This document shows positions 49,811 through 60,544 of a DNA stretch of 64,000 nt, in pieces. The position numbers were made by a program, and so were the translations under genes. Numbering within the stretch: the stretch's first letter is position 1; every line of letters begins with the position of its first letter. The notes under the pieces were generated by a model. It was not told where the DNA came from. It worked only from the letters and a program-made list of their open reading frames with translations, and searched no databases. The stretch is taken from NCBI GenBank assembly GCA_951799405.1, contig OX637363.1, forward strand, positions 1,240,001 through 1,304,000, written 5' to 3'. Source of the DNA: Agapetus fuscipes. Its lineage: Eukaryota; Arthropoda; Insecta; Trichoptera; Glossosomatidae.

Positions 49811-50145
49811 CCGGCCGGGTTGTTAGGGAAAATACATTTAAAAAAATGTTATTGGTTTTTAAGGACGGCAGTCCGTACAAGACTTACGTTTTCTCGCCGA
49901 AAAAAAAAATCCACATTCAAGAACGATCTCCTCACTTTTTCATAATCTTAAAAACTTCAATCCGCGTTCACGGTTAGAGAGACTGCTTACCAATCTGATG
50001 ATGCCAGGTTCGTTTTTTGTTTCAATTCTGCTCTTCTTTTTGTTGGTTGCCTAATTTAAGCACTGAATTCGACTGGTGCTAGAGCTTTAATATAAATCTA
50101 TCAACCAATGGAACCCAGTTCTCAAATGTCGACTATTTCTTCATT
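49811..50145. other. No feature recognised
   Basis: Includes a small GGCCGGGTTGTTAGG word that recurs at 50931 (GGCCGGGTTGCTAAGG). Confidence 0.35.
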
Positions 50146-50149
50146 CTTC

Positions 50150-50405
50150 ACACATGTATACAGAGGAAGTGTGAAAAGAAAAGGAGGTAAAGGACGACCG
50201 AGAAAAGTATGGAGTGATTAGATTGAGGAGATTGTGAAAGAATGGGATGTACAAAGCGAGCGCAAAAGATGAAAATGCATGAAAAAGGTGATGGATATGA
50301 ATCAATTGAAAGAGGTATGTAAGGATAGGAAGAAATGGAGGCAGCTCTGCAGAGGCTCTGGCCACCCCTAGGGGAATGGCGACAGAGTTACAGTTACAGT
50401 TCACA
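50150..50405 (+). pseudogene. LINE-X C-terminus, decayed
   Basis: Close to 45260-45510 with a stop in the WSD-Q region and another in KR*K. Ends in TTACAGTTACAGTT. Confidence 0.85.
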
Positions 50406-51590
50406 CAAATAGGTTCAAGGTGCATACCTAATCACAAAAATAAAACCTCTTGTATACTTTTTTACAAATTCCTCTTAAAGATTTTTATACAATTTTATCA
50501 CAATAATATTAAACTTTGCATGAAAGAACATTTTAAATTAGAAATTCAGTAAATGAAATATATATTAATACAAATCACATGTCAATTTTTTAAAGCATCC
50601 ACCGTTTAGTTTAATTGTTGTTACCAAATTATTGTTATTAGTAACATGGAGGTAGTAATTTTATACATCGATGGTTACTAAATTTAAATTTAAATCTAGA
50701 ATGGAATTAATCAGGAGTAGGTAGGTACATAATCTTACCTTTTACGAACGAAAAAAAATCCCTTTAGGTACTTACCCACATTGCGTAGAAAGCACCCACT
50801 TCACAAAAATGGCAATCAAAACAAAAGAAACTAACAATTAAACATTAAAATTAATATTATTTTCTACGCCGCTATTGATATAATGAGGTCTGTACATGTG
50901 ACTTACACAAAAAAGGTGGGATGTCATGCGGCCGGGTTGCTAAGGCGAATTAATTAAAATACGCATTGTTATTATTTGCTAAAAATACAGGAGACATTTC
51001 TCCGTCAAAACCTTTCTGAATTAATCTATTTTCATTTTAATATATTTTTATCTTGAATGGGTAGGTTAAATTAAAAAAAAAAATAAGATTGGCAACTATG
51101 ATGGTATTTTTTTTGACAGTTATATTTGGCACTCATATAAACACATTAAAAAACAGCACAAACTGACTTTAACATTGTTTTTAAACGTAAAATTATACAC
51201 AGGTGAAATTAGACATTTCTCTTCGTCTTACAAGGAAATACTGATGAAGCATCCAGCGAGAATAACTCTTTAAATCCGTTTCTAAAGTCACACTCCGGGT
51301 GTTTTGGACAATCCTTTGAAATGTGACCCCATTGTCGTCCAGCGTTTGTCCTGTTTGGGACATAAGTCCTGCAGAATAGAAGAACTAGACAATAGATTAG
51401 GACAATCAGAGCCTTCACATCCTAGTCTCACAAAACGCAGCCGCAGTGTATAGAGTGTCCGCGCGTTTACGCAACTCGATAGCGCTGCGTTTCCCTGAGA
51501 AGTAAAGCAGAGAGCAGAGTACTTAAACCTCAATATTCAGCCTAAATCTGCACTGCATGCAAGTTGCAACCAACGCGAATTTAATAGACT
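50406..51590. other. 1.2 kb AT-rich DNA without a recognised gene
   Basis: No repeat relative in the window. The minus strand at 51420-51220 contains a stretch WGHISKDCPKHP that resembles a degenerate zinc knuckle, without the paired CxxC, so it is not called. Confidence 0.35.
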
Positions 51591-51591
51591 C

Positions 51592-52232
51592 TTGACTAAA
51601 CCTATACCAATGACCGGTCACCAAAGGTCCATCCAGCCTTACAGCAACTGGGTCTTGCTTGAGAATTGGCGCTTTGTAGCGACGACAATCAAGCTCGTAA
51701 AAAGGTCGATAGCTCAATTGGTAGAGTGCTTGCATTCCATGCCGAGAGCAAGCGTTTGATCCCCACCGAGAGTGTCAGAAATGGTTTCGGTGTATATTTC
51801 AAACCTAAAATAAATTTAGTCGGTGTTATAGCCGCGGGGATCAAGACAGGTTATTTGGAACCGGATAACGCTGGTTCGAATCCCGCGACGATAACTTCGA
51901 CCCTGGTTCAACAGATGCCGTTGCATGCACACAAGCTTCTGCTTTCGCATGAAGACAACTGGCCAGGTAAAATAGGTTGGTGGATTGCATTCCTTTCCAC
52001 AAATCCATTTAAAATATATAAATATATATATATCGGCAAGGTGTACTCAGCTTTCACAAGAAATGAGAACCAGCCCCACTTCAAAAACCCCCACTTCATA
52101 TGAAAGTGATTGGTTTGAGGCCGGCCCCCATACCGGTAAAAATAAATAGGTCCCGGATCGCCATATTATGCGCCCCTGCGGGGATAACGCAGGCAAGAAG
52201 TTACACTATGTGTGTAGCTTAGTTGCGTTGCG
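51592..52232 (+). repeat. SINE-AB composite carrying a nested SINE-C
   Basis: A-body end (CCAATGACCGGTCACCAAAG), junction GCTCGTAAAAAGGTCGATAG at 51697, B-head, B-body interrupted at AAACCTAAAATAAAT, resuming at ATCGGCAAGGTGTACTCAG, tail TGTGTAGCTTAGTTGCG. Confidence 0.88.
51817..52022 (+). repeat. SINE-C nested in SINE-AB
   Basis: Near-identical to 15437-15625. B box GGTTCGAATCCC. Tail ATTTAAAATATATAAATATA (AT-rich, not pure A). Confidence 0.9.
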
Positions 52233-52708
52233 TTTGTTGGCAGTTACGTATCGCGCAGTTGTTCAGTGTCGCACGCGCCTCGGGAACAGGAGCTCTCCTG
52301 TAATCAAACAGAAATCACAATGCAACATCGGAAACAAAATATGTAGAAACTAAAGCAAACAAGATGAAACGCTATGCTATGACCTTGTGAAATGAGAGTT
52401 ATTGCTTCAATAGGGTAATTGCAGTACATTTCAAGGATCTCAACCATATATTATTTAAGTATCTACTTAGTAAAAACAATGATTACCCTCTACTAGTTTC
52501 TCTAGTTTTTTTAATAATATTTATTCTATTATTCTCTCTTCTTGTCTTCTATCAAGGAAAATGTTATCTGTGTCTTCCTGTTATTTTTCATATTCATTAA
52601 GTCACCTTTATCAAGACTCTTATTACCATATTCACTTATCAATGCCCTTACTGAAACAGTCTTATTATTTTACTTTGATTATCATGTTATTGTTCTTCTT
52701 AACTTCTT
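52233..52708 (+). other. Region upstream of the LINE ORF (5' UTR or flank)
   Basis: Between the end of a SINE-AB copy and the LINE start codon. T-rich, CTT-rich, no long ORF and no zinc-knuckle ORF1. It probably contains the LINE 5' UTR, but its left border is not visible. Confidence 0.4.
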
Positions 52709-55606
52709 ATGGCATTAATAAATAATTTAGATGTTAATCACCTCAACATATACTATCAAAATTGTCGTAGTATTCGTAACAAGCTCTTTGATCTGCGTTT
52801 GAACATTCTTAACTGTGAATATGACATACTTGTTATCACTGAGACATGGCTGAATGATGCCATCTATAATAACGAGGTTGCGGATGATAGGTATGTTGTT
52901 CACAGAAGGGATAGGTCTCCATCTACCTCTCCAAAGAGGGATGGAGGTGGTGTTTTAATTTTAATTAGGAAAGACATTTCTTGTATTAGATTATATAATG
53001 ATGAGAGTCCGTTAGTGGAGGAAATTTTATTACATTTACCTACAGTTGGTAATGGTTTAATTCTTGCTGCATGCTATATTCCACCACATTCTAATCAATC
53101 CATTTATGAAGAACATTTTAATAAATTCAATGAAATAGCTATAAATAAGGTTAATCATCATTTCTTTTTAATTGGTGATTACAATTTGCCCTCTATCAAC
53201 TGGACCCCTGACATTGATAGCATTTCTCTTGGAATGCCCTCTTACCTAAGTAATGTAATGTCTTTCCTGACTCTCAAACAATGTAATTTGATTAGTAATA
53301 ATAATAACCGTTTATTGGACTTGGTGTTGACGGATCTAGTTTGTTCCGTAGTTGAATGTGCCACATCCCTTAGTTTAGTCGATCCTCATCACCCGCCAAT
53401 TGAATGCACGCTGGAAACGTCACGACTGTTTACCAAGATGCCAGTTCATAATGTTCACAAATATGACTTCAGGAAAGCAAACTTCAATGAAATCATTATT
53501 GAATTGTTAGAATTTAATTGGTATGACAGCTTGCATAATCTAAACACTCAAAATGCAACAGATTTTTTTTATTCCAAATTGTATACAATATTAGATTGTC
53601 ATGTACCACCATTATATGCACGTTCAAATAAATATCCTGTTTGGTTCACTAATGATTTAAAAAAACAAATTAACATTAAAGTGAAAGCCTGGAAGAGATG
53701 GAAGACATATGGCAATTTAAGTGATTATGATAGGTTTCGGACTGCTCGTGCTAAGGTTAAGAGACTCATGATTGGGTGTAATAAGTCATACATTAATAAC
53801 ATTGAAACTTCAACTACCCATAACGTTAAATCCTTCTGGAAGTATACTCACAATTTAAAAAATAACTTAAGGGGCTATCCGTCGTCTATGACGCTTAATG
53901 ATCGGGTTTCAAATAACCCATCTGAAATTTGTGACATGTTTTCTTCGTATTTCCTATCGGTTTTTGTATCGTCATCACAACTGACATGCAGTCCTAATAC
54001 CTCCGATATAAATATGAATTTCAATTGCCAAAATAATAATAACACATGTATTGCTGATTTGTTTCTATCTGAAAACGATGTAAGGGATGCACTTTATCTT
54101 ATTGACATTAATAAAGGGGCTGGTCCGGATAAACTAAGTGCTTTTTTCCTTAAAATGACCTCGAATGCCCTTGTTAAACCTCTTACACTCATTTTCAACA
54201 AAAGTTTATCTGAAGGTTATATACCAAGCATATGGAAAACTGCTAACATCATACCCTTACATAAAGCAGGAGCGATAAATGACATCTCTAACTACAGACC
54301 TATATCTATCCTCTCTTGTATTGCTAAAATTTTTGAAAAATTGGTCCATAGTAAAATATATCCACTACTTAAGCACTGTATTCCTGATAGTCAACATGGA
54401 TTTGTCAGATCACGATCTATAGTTTCTAATTTGTTACTGTATTCTAATTTTATTTTTGAGACATTTGACCAGGGCTCCTCTGTTGATAGCGTGTACACTG
54501 ATTTCCGTAAAGCTTTCGATAAGGTAGATCACCTTATATTACTTAAAAAGCTTCACTTCAATGGAGTCCAAGGTAACTTATTTAGGTGGTTTTCTTCATA
54601 TCTTGAATCGAGATATCAAACTGTTACCCTGAATGGATACACCTCATCATTGTGTGCGATAAGCTCTGGCGTTCCTCAGGGTTCCATATTGGGTCCTTTT
54701 TTATTCACAATTTTCATATCTGATATCCATAAATGCTTTAAAAACAGTAAATTATTATTATTCGCTGATGATATGAAATTTTTTAAAAAAGTTGATAATA
54801 TTAACGACTGTTTATTACTACAGGAAGACATCAATCGGCTCAGTTTATACTGTTCGATTAACAAACTGTCACTCGCCTTTGAAAAATGTAAAATTATAAC
54901 CTTCTCGAGGAAACGCATTCTGATCAAATACAATTACACGATTTCCAATCACACACTTGAAAGAGTATCGTGCATACGTGACCTAGGTGTGACTTTCGAT
55001 TCGAAACTTTTGTTTGACGTGCATATTGATGCCGTTGTCAATAGGGCCTTTCAAATGATGGGATTTGTGTTTCGTGTAACAAAAAAATTTAAAATGTTAT
55101 CTAGTTATATGACCTTATTTCATTCATTAATACGATCTCAAGTAGAATTTGCTGTGACTATATGGAATCCTTTTTATAATGTGTACAAGACTCTTATAGA
55201 GTCCGTACAAAGAAGATTTACAAAAATACTATTCCATCGTTTAAGCTTCGTCAACCGCACTTACGAAAACCGCCTAGTTCACTTAAACCTAATTAGTCTT
55301 GACAATCGGCGTTTATTATTGAGTGCGTTAACTTTGAGGAGTATTTGTCTATCTGAAACGGATTGCCCTGGTCTTCTATGTCAGATTAATTTTCGCATAC
55401 CAAGAAGTGCATCCCGTTCGTTACAAATATTTTCTCTGCCCAAATGTCGAACAAACTCAGGTCAAAGAGCTCCTATGTATAGAATGTGCAGTGATTTTAA
55501 TATATATTTTAGTGATTTAGATATATTTAATAAAGTGAAGTACTCCTTTAGATCTGACCTATTAAAAATTATTTATAATATGTCCGTGCTATCCATTATA
55601 TCTTGA
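52709..55606 (+). CDS. Non-LTR retrotransposon pol ORF (AP endonuclease + reverse transcriptase), intact
   Basis: A 965-residue ORF without stop or frameshift. N-terminal AP-like endonuclease: N18 (QNCR), E45 (TETW), YIPP (123-126), GDYN (156-159), LDLVLT (203-208) and DPHHPP (225-230) as the histidine motif. Central reverse transcriptase: YRPIS, DFRKAFD (about 598-604), GVPQGSILGP and the catalytic FADD (685-688). The C-terminal part is a thumb-like region of about 275 residues with no RNase H motif seen. The order EN-RT places it in the Jockey/CR1-type group; the exact clade cannot be set without a tree. The protein should nick target DNA and prime reverse transcription there. No ORF1 is visible upstream, so the copy may be 5'-truncated. 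A retrotransposition-competent or recently active copy is plausible. Confidence 0.97.
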   Translation: MALINNLDVNHLNIYYQNCRSIRNKLFDLRLNILNCEYDILVITETWLNDAIYNNEVADDRYVVHRRDRSPSTSPKRDGGGVLILIRKDISCIRLYNDESPLVEEILLHLPTVGNGLILAACYIPPHSNQSIYEEHFNKFNEIAINKVNHHFFLIGDYNLPSINWTPDIDSISLGMPSYLSNVMSFLTLKQCNLISNNNNRLLDLVLTDLVCSVVECATSLSLVDPHHPPIECTLETSRLFTKMPVHNVHKYDFRKANFNEIIIELLEFNWYDSLHNLNTQNATDFFYSKLYTILDCHVPPLYARSNKYPVWFTNDLKKQINIKVKAWKRWKTYGNLSDYDRFRTARAKVKRLMIGCNKSYINNIETSTTHNVKSFWKYTHNLKNNLRGYPSSMTLNDRVSNNPSEICDMFSSYFLSVFVSSSQLTCSPNTSDINMNFNCQNNNNTCIADLFLSENDVRDALYLIDINKGAGPDKLSAFFLKMTSNALVKPLTLIFNKSLSEGYIPSIWKTANIIPLHKAGAINDISNYRPISILSCIAKIFEKLVHSKIYPLLKHCIPDSQHGFVRSRSIVSNLLLYSNFIFETFDQGSSVDSVYTDFRKAFDKVDHLILLKKLHFNGVQGNLFRWFSSYLESRYQTVTLNGYTSSLCAISSGVPQGSILGPFLFTIFISDIHKCFKNSKLLLFADDMKFFKKVDNINDCLLLQEDINRLSLYCSINKLSLAFEKCKIITFSRKRILIKYNYTISNHTLERVSCIRDLGVTFDSKLLFDVHIDAVVNRAFQMMGFVFRVTKKFKMLSSYMTLFHSLIRSQVEFAVTIWNPFYNVYKTLIESVQRRFTKILFHRLSFVNRTYENRLVHLNLISLDNRRLLLSALTLRSICLSETDCPGLLCQINFRIPRSASRSLQIFSLPKCRTNSGQRAPMYRMCSDFNIYFSDLDIFNKVKYSFRSDLLKIIYNMSVLSIIS

Positions 55607-55901
55607 ATGGGTTTTCTTTTTATCATTTTTTGTATATTTTTTGTTTATTCTTAGTTTCTCTTTTCACTTTTTTTTTCTTTCCTCTTATTTTTATTTCTGT
55701 TGTTAATTTGATTTACTTTTTACCTCATCGATTTCTTTTATGTTTTTATTTTTCGTCAGCTATTTTATTGTTTTTACATATCTGTGGGAATTCTTTAGGA
55801 TTAAGGCACACTACTGTTTATGTTTACATTTTTCTTGTATTTGTTTTTGTGTCTGTATCTGTTTTTTCTCCTTAAAAAAAAAAAAAAAAAAAAAAAAAAA
55901 T
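55607..55901 (+). mobile_element. 3' UTR and poly(A) tail of the intact LINE
   Basis: T-rich 3' UTR that ends in an uninterrupted A-run of about 26 bases (55876-55901). Short open frames in the T-rich stretch are compositional. The tail fixes the 3' end of the element. A clear target-site duplication was not found. Confidence 0.85.
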
Positions 55902-55933
55902 GATATCGTTGATAATTTTCAAAAATAAAATGC

Positions 55934-56220
55934 CGAGAATTTGAATCCCGCCAAAACGCAGCGCAGCCAGCTAGCCACGCTGTGACGTCAAATTGACGTA
56001 GATGGATCCGTCCGTCTTCGAGGGCCTAACGGTACACTCCATAGATCCGAAGATCCATCGACGTCACATTCGCCTTTTAATAAAATAATGTCCTATTTTA
56101 CCGGAAATCGAAAATGTGCGAATTTTAAAGAGCTATAATTTAAAAACTAAGCCTGATATTATTTTTTTTAAAACGCAGAAGCATTTATGAAAATTAGTCT
56201 ATCATCTTATGAAATAAAAA
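55934..56220. repeat. Interspersed repeat E, second copy (inverted relative to 34.5 kb)
   Basis: GAATCCCGCCAAAACGCAGC through GATCCATCGACGTCACATTC to CAGAAGCATTTATG and TAGTCTATCATCTTATGAAA. Contains an internal imperfect palindrome around the two GATCCATC words. Confidence 0.75.
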
Positions 56221-56660
56221 AAATATGTTAAATTACTCTATTGTGAGTAAAGAGGACATAGTAAGATGAGAGACCGAAATTAGCCATGGTAGACTCACTC
56301 AGAAGTCATGCAGCATCCAATTATATATGACAATTTGTCAACATCGTATTGGTCAATCTATCACAAGAAATCTATCTTTAATCTAAGTTGCAAAGAAATA
56401 TTAACATTTAAAATTAACACAGTGAATCAGACAAAAGCTTTTCTACTCGAACTGCCGAGACTTGAAAGCGACGAACAGTGAGGCGTCTCTTAAAATCTGA
56501 AACAAGAGATTCTGTAAATGGAAATATAAGATTGCACATCGTAGTTACACATGGCCACCTTAAAGGTAAAACTAAATAAGTGCTGATTCACTGATTTGAG
56601 AAGTCCTGGATCAAGCATTTTATTGGATGCAACGTCTCATAGTAAATAAACTAATTATAA
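56221..56660. other. No gene; Rep1 3' scrap
   Basis: 56365-56415 is a minus-strand Rep1 tail. The rest is unrecognised. Confidence 0.4.
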
Positions 56661-56667
56661 GGAAGGG

Positions 56668-57090
56668 CTCTTGGATTGACCGGTCTTCATACAATAATAA
56701 TATTACCGATATTCGGTAGGTAAGGATTACCGTGGTGATGAGACTTCCAGCCCTGGACCTCCGAAGGCTTTTCCACAATAAAAACTATCCGAAAACCGGT
56801 TAAAATTTCCGAAAATTATTTTTCAAATGTATACAGTCTACGAGACTATTCTTAGACATTTTAGTCGTCCGTTGAGCCCACGCTTTGACAAACTAATGAT
56901 GCATTTGTATGAAGACCTGTCAATCCAAGATGGCCGCAAGTGAACAGATGGTTATACGTAGTCTTCATAGAAATATTACCAAAATTCGGTAGGTAAGAAT
57001 GACTATGGTGATGAGACTTCCAGTGCAGGCATCATTAGTTTGTCAAAGCGTGGGCTCAACGGACGACTAAAATGTCTAAGAATAGCACTG
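56668..57090. mobile_element. Two Fold1 copies in tandem (partial and near-complete)
   Basis: 56668-56755 is an end fragment; 56845-57090 is a near-complete copy with CTATTCTTAGACATTTTAGT and CTAAAATGTCTAAGAATAGC ends. Confidence 0.8.
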
Positions 57091-57465
57091 ATGGAATTTA
57101 GTTTTGGACTTGAAATCAGGACCTTGTTCATATGCTTATGGTAATGTATCAAAATTTTGCACTTTTTACCAAATTCCTCACTATTGCAAATACCCTATTC
57201 TTAGGTCTCCGGTCGAGTGACGGCATAATTTTTCCCGTTGTTTTGTCCTGATTAATAAATTAGTTAATTTTGTCATCCTGTGTTGCCATATGTCGGTCCG
57301 TCTCTGCGGTGTTGCATGTAATTCAATATAAATGATGAATATCAAGTGTTGCCCGAGGGAAATTTGATACTGTAGGTTAATAATGAGCTGCAGAAGGCTG
57401 ACAACACCTGAGTGCGTGTACCTACATAATTATACAGCCATAAATTCACCAATAAAATAATATAC
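57091..57465. other. No feature recognised
   Basis: AT-rich, unique-looking. Confidence 0.35.
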
Positions 57466-57471
57466 TTTATC

Positions 57472-57765
57472 CTGTCGATAGCTATGACGAGAGCTCGGGT
57501 TCGAATCCCACCGAGGGTGTCAAAAATTATTTCCCGTTTCGGTGTTTACTTCAAACCCAAAAAAATACCGGCAAGGTTTACTCAGCCTTAACAAGAAATG
57601 AGTACCAGCCCTCTTGGGAGCTGGGAAACCCCCACTGGTTGGTGGTTGGTGCAAGGCCGACCTCTTTACCTGTAAAAAAATAGATCCCACTCGTCACATG
57701 CGACCCCTTCGAGAAGAACGCCGCAAGAAGTTACACCGTATGTGTAGCTCAGTCACGTTAGTCAC
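57472..57765 (+). repeat. SINE-B copy, head partly deleted
   Basis: TGTCGATAGCT joined to GAGAGCTCGGGTTCGAATCC; full body; tail CACCGTATGTGTAGCTCAGT. Confidence 0.85.
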
Positions 57766-58170
57766 GTCATACGCTTGTATACCTCATGCATTCTTAAATG
57801 AGTTTCAAAATTCAAAATTTTATTGGCGGGCAAACGTCACACTTGATGTAAGTAGGTTCCTGAGAAACCAAAGACAAAAAAACGGCCTGTGCCGTAGCAA
57901 TCTGGCCGTATGACATCACAATTTTTTTTTGTATATCAACTAATGATTATAAATTAGAAATACGGTCTTTAGACATTTTGCACAGAATTAAAAGAAAAAA
58001 ACTGTTTTACCAAAAGTGTTGTAGAGAAGAACAGGTTTCTTAACGTTTCGTTGAAGTCGTATCCGACGTCATCACGAGACATCTCTTCTTGAAAGAAAAA
58101 TCACTGTCTACTTTCTGTTCACATCAATGTGTAGACCTCACCAGTGTTTTAAAACCTGCTATGCACTCTT
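57766..58170. other. Unclassified; one stretch with Penelope-like words
   Basis: 58035-58085 reads AACGTTTCGTTGAAGTCGTA and CGACGTCATCACGAGA, reminiscent of the fold seen at 38.2 kb on the minus strand. 57795-57900 (AAAATTCAAAATTTTATTGG) looks like a retroposon 3' end. Neither is firm. Confidence 0.3.
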
Positions 58171-58172
58171 CA

Positions 58173-58468
58173 ACCGGTCCGTAGGCTAGTGGCTAGCGCT
58201 TCGGACTCGTAAATGGAAGATCTTGGGTTCGAATCCCGGCGGAGCACAAAAAATATACCTTGTATATTTTCAAATATGTTCTTCGCTGGGTTGAAACAAT
58301 CGTATACCTTTACCAAAGACCGGTCACCAAAGGTCCATCAAGCCTTACAGCAACTGGGTCTTGCTTGAGAATTGACGCTTTCTATGGCGACGACCAAGGG
58401 CTCTTGAGGTGTGATTCACACAAAAACAGCGCTCACCAAAAAAATCATCCTAATATTATTTAACTCAT
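58173..58468 (+). repeat. SINE-A copy, full length
   Basis: Head GGTCCGTAGGCTAGTGGCTA, B box GGTTCGAATCCC, body, A-specific tail GGGCTCTTGAGGTGTGATTC to CACCAAAAAAATCATCCTAA and ATATTATT. Confidence 0.9.
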
Positions 58469-58514
58469 CAAGTTAAAAAGGTCGTTATAGCCAATATTAT
58501 AGCTAGGTGTGTAC

Positions 58515-58755
58515 ACGGCTAAACACCCATGCTGTAAAAAATGCTCCACTTTGCCAATGTCACCCCTGTTTCAGGGAAGGACGGCAACAGTTGCAGGGTG
58601 TATGTCCATTTGAGATTTGGGTTTTTACGTTGTAGGTTCACATGCGGCATAAATGCAAGCGCTAAAAGAACTTGTACGTGTCTGCTTGTGAGAATGCATA
58701 TAATGTGAATCCCCAATGTAACATATCTTTGCAACTTAGATTAGACTAGATTAGA
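58515..58755 (+). repeat. Rep1 copy
   Basis: AACACCCATGCTGTAAAAAA to AACTTAGATTAGACTAGATT. Confidence 0.86.
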
Positions 58756-58787
58756 CGTACAGATTTTTAAGTGCAATATAACTGATG

Positions 58788-58910
58788 TGCTACCGTAACT
58801 CTGTCGCCATTCAACTAAGTAAGTATAGTCAGAGTCTCTGCAAATTTGCTTCCACTTCTTCCTATCCTCACATACCCAACCTCTTTCAATTCATAATTTT
58901 CCAACCACTG
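58788..58910 (-). pseudogene. LINE-X 3' scrap
   Basis: Minus-strand match to the KDRKKW..CRGSGHP end (GTAACTCTGTCGCCATTC, CTTCCACTTCTTCCTATCCT). Confidence 0.65.
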
Positions 58911-59490
58911 ATTCTATTCAAAACACACTTTTCTGTTCTTTTACTTATTTAAATTTTGACCACCAAAAAATAAGCATTAAAAACGCAATTTGACAAATTC
59001 ATAAAAAAATGTAGTTAAGTATTTAAATACAGTATTTCTTTTTAATTTAATTTTATGTCCATCTTTTGAACTTTTATTCAATCTAATTTAATGTTACAGG
59101 CAAGCTGGAGTAAATACACTTATTTCCCGGCCAAAAATGATCAATACACTTTTTTAAACACAACCGCTTTGTCCGTTGCAACTTTTGATTTGGCCCGCAC
59201 CCCGCTGCACAGCGACCGTTTTTGATATCAAACTCTTTAATATTCACTATAGCACCAATCAGCGCTTATGCCATCCCTAAAATATACCAGATTCGGATAA
59301 AAAAACGAGATGGTGGAGATGGAGGGGGGGTATTTTGTGCAACCGAATTTCAGTTAGGGGAGACTATATAGTACTCGAGTGCATTTTGCATCTAGGTACG
59401 TTTTGGGCATGTACCTACGCAACAATACCCCTCTGTGCGAGCCGAATCGGTTGTAGATCCTTGTTCGGATATCGAAACAAATTAAAGATT
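58911..59490. other. No gene recognised
   Basis: AT-rich flank with a less AT-rich patch at 59165-59230. No ORF or repeat match. Confidence 0.35.
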
Positions 59491-59493
59491 TAT

Positions 59494-59660
59494 TAATAAT
59501 TCATTTGTTAATTTTTAAGATTCAAATCAAACACTGTTTCATTTTTTTTAAATAAATTATAAAGATAAAATAAAACAGTGTTTGATTTGAATTTTAAAAA
59601 TTAACAAATCATTAATCAACATGAATTTTCACAGTGTTAATACACAAACAATACAAAATA
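59494..59660 (+). repeat. 46-bp inverted repeat with CACAGTGTTAA flank
   Basis: Arms 59494-59539 and 59572-59617 complement each other with few mismatches. TTTTCACAGTGTTAATACAC starts 10 bp after the right arm. This flank and the following CAAACAATACAAAAT match the minus strand at 38.1 kb. Confidence 0.78.
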
Positions 59661-59711
59661 ATAAAAAAAAATCTTTGTTCTTAACACAAAGTTCCTTTCA
59701 AATTTGTATCT

Positions 59712-59940
59712 ATCGTCTAAGTTGCAAAGATATATCAACATTCAAAGCTCATATAAAAAATGCATGCCCACAAACAGACACGTGAAGTTCGCGCTTATAA
59801 ATGTTGAATGTGTGGGTACTTGAAAATTAAAATCCAAACCTCAAATGAACATAAAACCTGCAACTTTTGAAAAACCTTCCCTGAAACAGGGGTGACATTG
59901 GCGAAGTGAACTATTTTTTGCAGTATGGGTGGTAGGCTAG
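59712..59940 (-). repeat. Rep1 copy
   Basis: TCGTCTAAGTTGCAAAGATA to CAGTATGGGTGGT. Confidence 0.84.
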
Positions 59941-59954
59941 AGGATAAAATGCCT

Positions 59955-60148
59955 TTCTTATCTAATCTAATCTAATCTAATTTGCAAAGATAGGTTACAT
60001 TGGAGATTCACATTACATGCATTCTCACAACCAGACACGTACAGTTCGCGCTTGCACATGCCTCATGTGAACCTACAACATAAGAACCCATATCTCAAAT
60101 GGACATACACTCTGCAACTCTTGCTGTCCTAAATCAAGGAACATACAC
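59955..60148 (-). repeat. Rep1 (GATTA-tailed subtype), 5' part deleted
   Basis: (TCTAA)n tail at 59959-59980, body to CTGCAACTCTTGCTGTCC, then a jump to the 5' word AATCAAGGAACATACA. Confidence 0.8.
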
Positions 60149-60290
60149 AACAAATGACGTTTTAGACAAACAAATGGATAAACATTAAAATCAAATACAA
60201 AATTATAATTTACAATTTACAAAAATTTGGAAAACTTGAGAAACCCTAGCCCTAGCCGCCAGCATTACAGATCAACCGCCATGACCTATG
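60148..60290 (-). pseudogene. LINE-X 3' UTR and last codons
   Basis: Minus-strand equivalent of 12870-12985, with CCTAGCCGCCAGCATTACAG near the stop. Adjoins Rep1 in the same order as the other LINE-X 3' ends. Confidence 0.7.
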
Positions 60291-60540
60291 AACTGTGATG
60301 AAAACAAAAATCTAAAACTTCGTCTCGGGGTGTAGATCGTATATCGGAACAGTCGTATAGCAAGGCAGGTGCTCGCAAACTGAGTGCGTGCGTTTATGGA
60401 AACAGAGGGGGACGTCATAATGCAGTTTGCAATGCGACAAAGAGGGATGTGTGCAATAAAATATTTAAAAAAACTCACGAAAAATCTCAGCGGAGCTATA
60501 CAGGGTGAGTAGAAGTTAGAGAACTCTAAAGAAAATATTA
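60291..60540. other. No feature recognised
   Basis: Unique DNA upstream of the RTE-like stub. Could be its decayed coding part. Confidence 0.35.
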
Positions 60541-60544
60541 CAGG

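Noticed and set aside
51209..51418. Zinc-knuckle gag-like peptide on the minus strand
   Set aside because: WGHISKDCPKHP looks like half a CCHC knuckle, but the CxxC half is missing and the frame is short.
55603..55875. 90-codon ORF downstream of the LINE
   Set aside because: Phe/Leu-rich translation of the T-rich 3' UTR.
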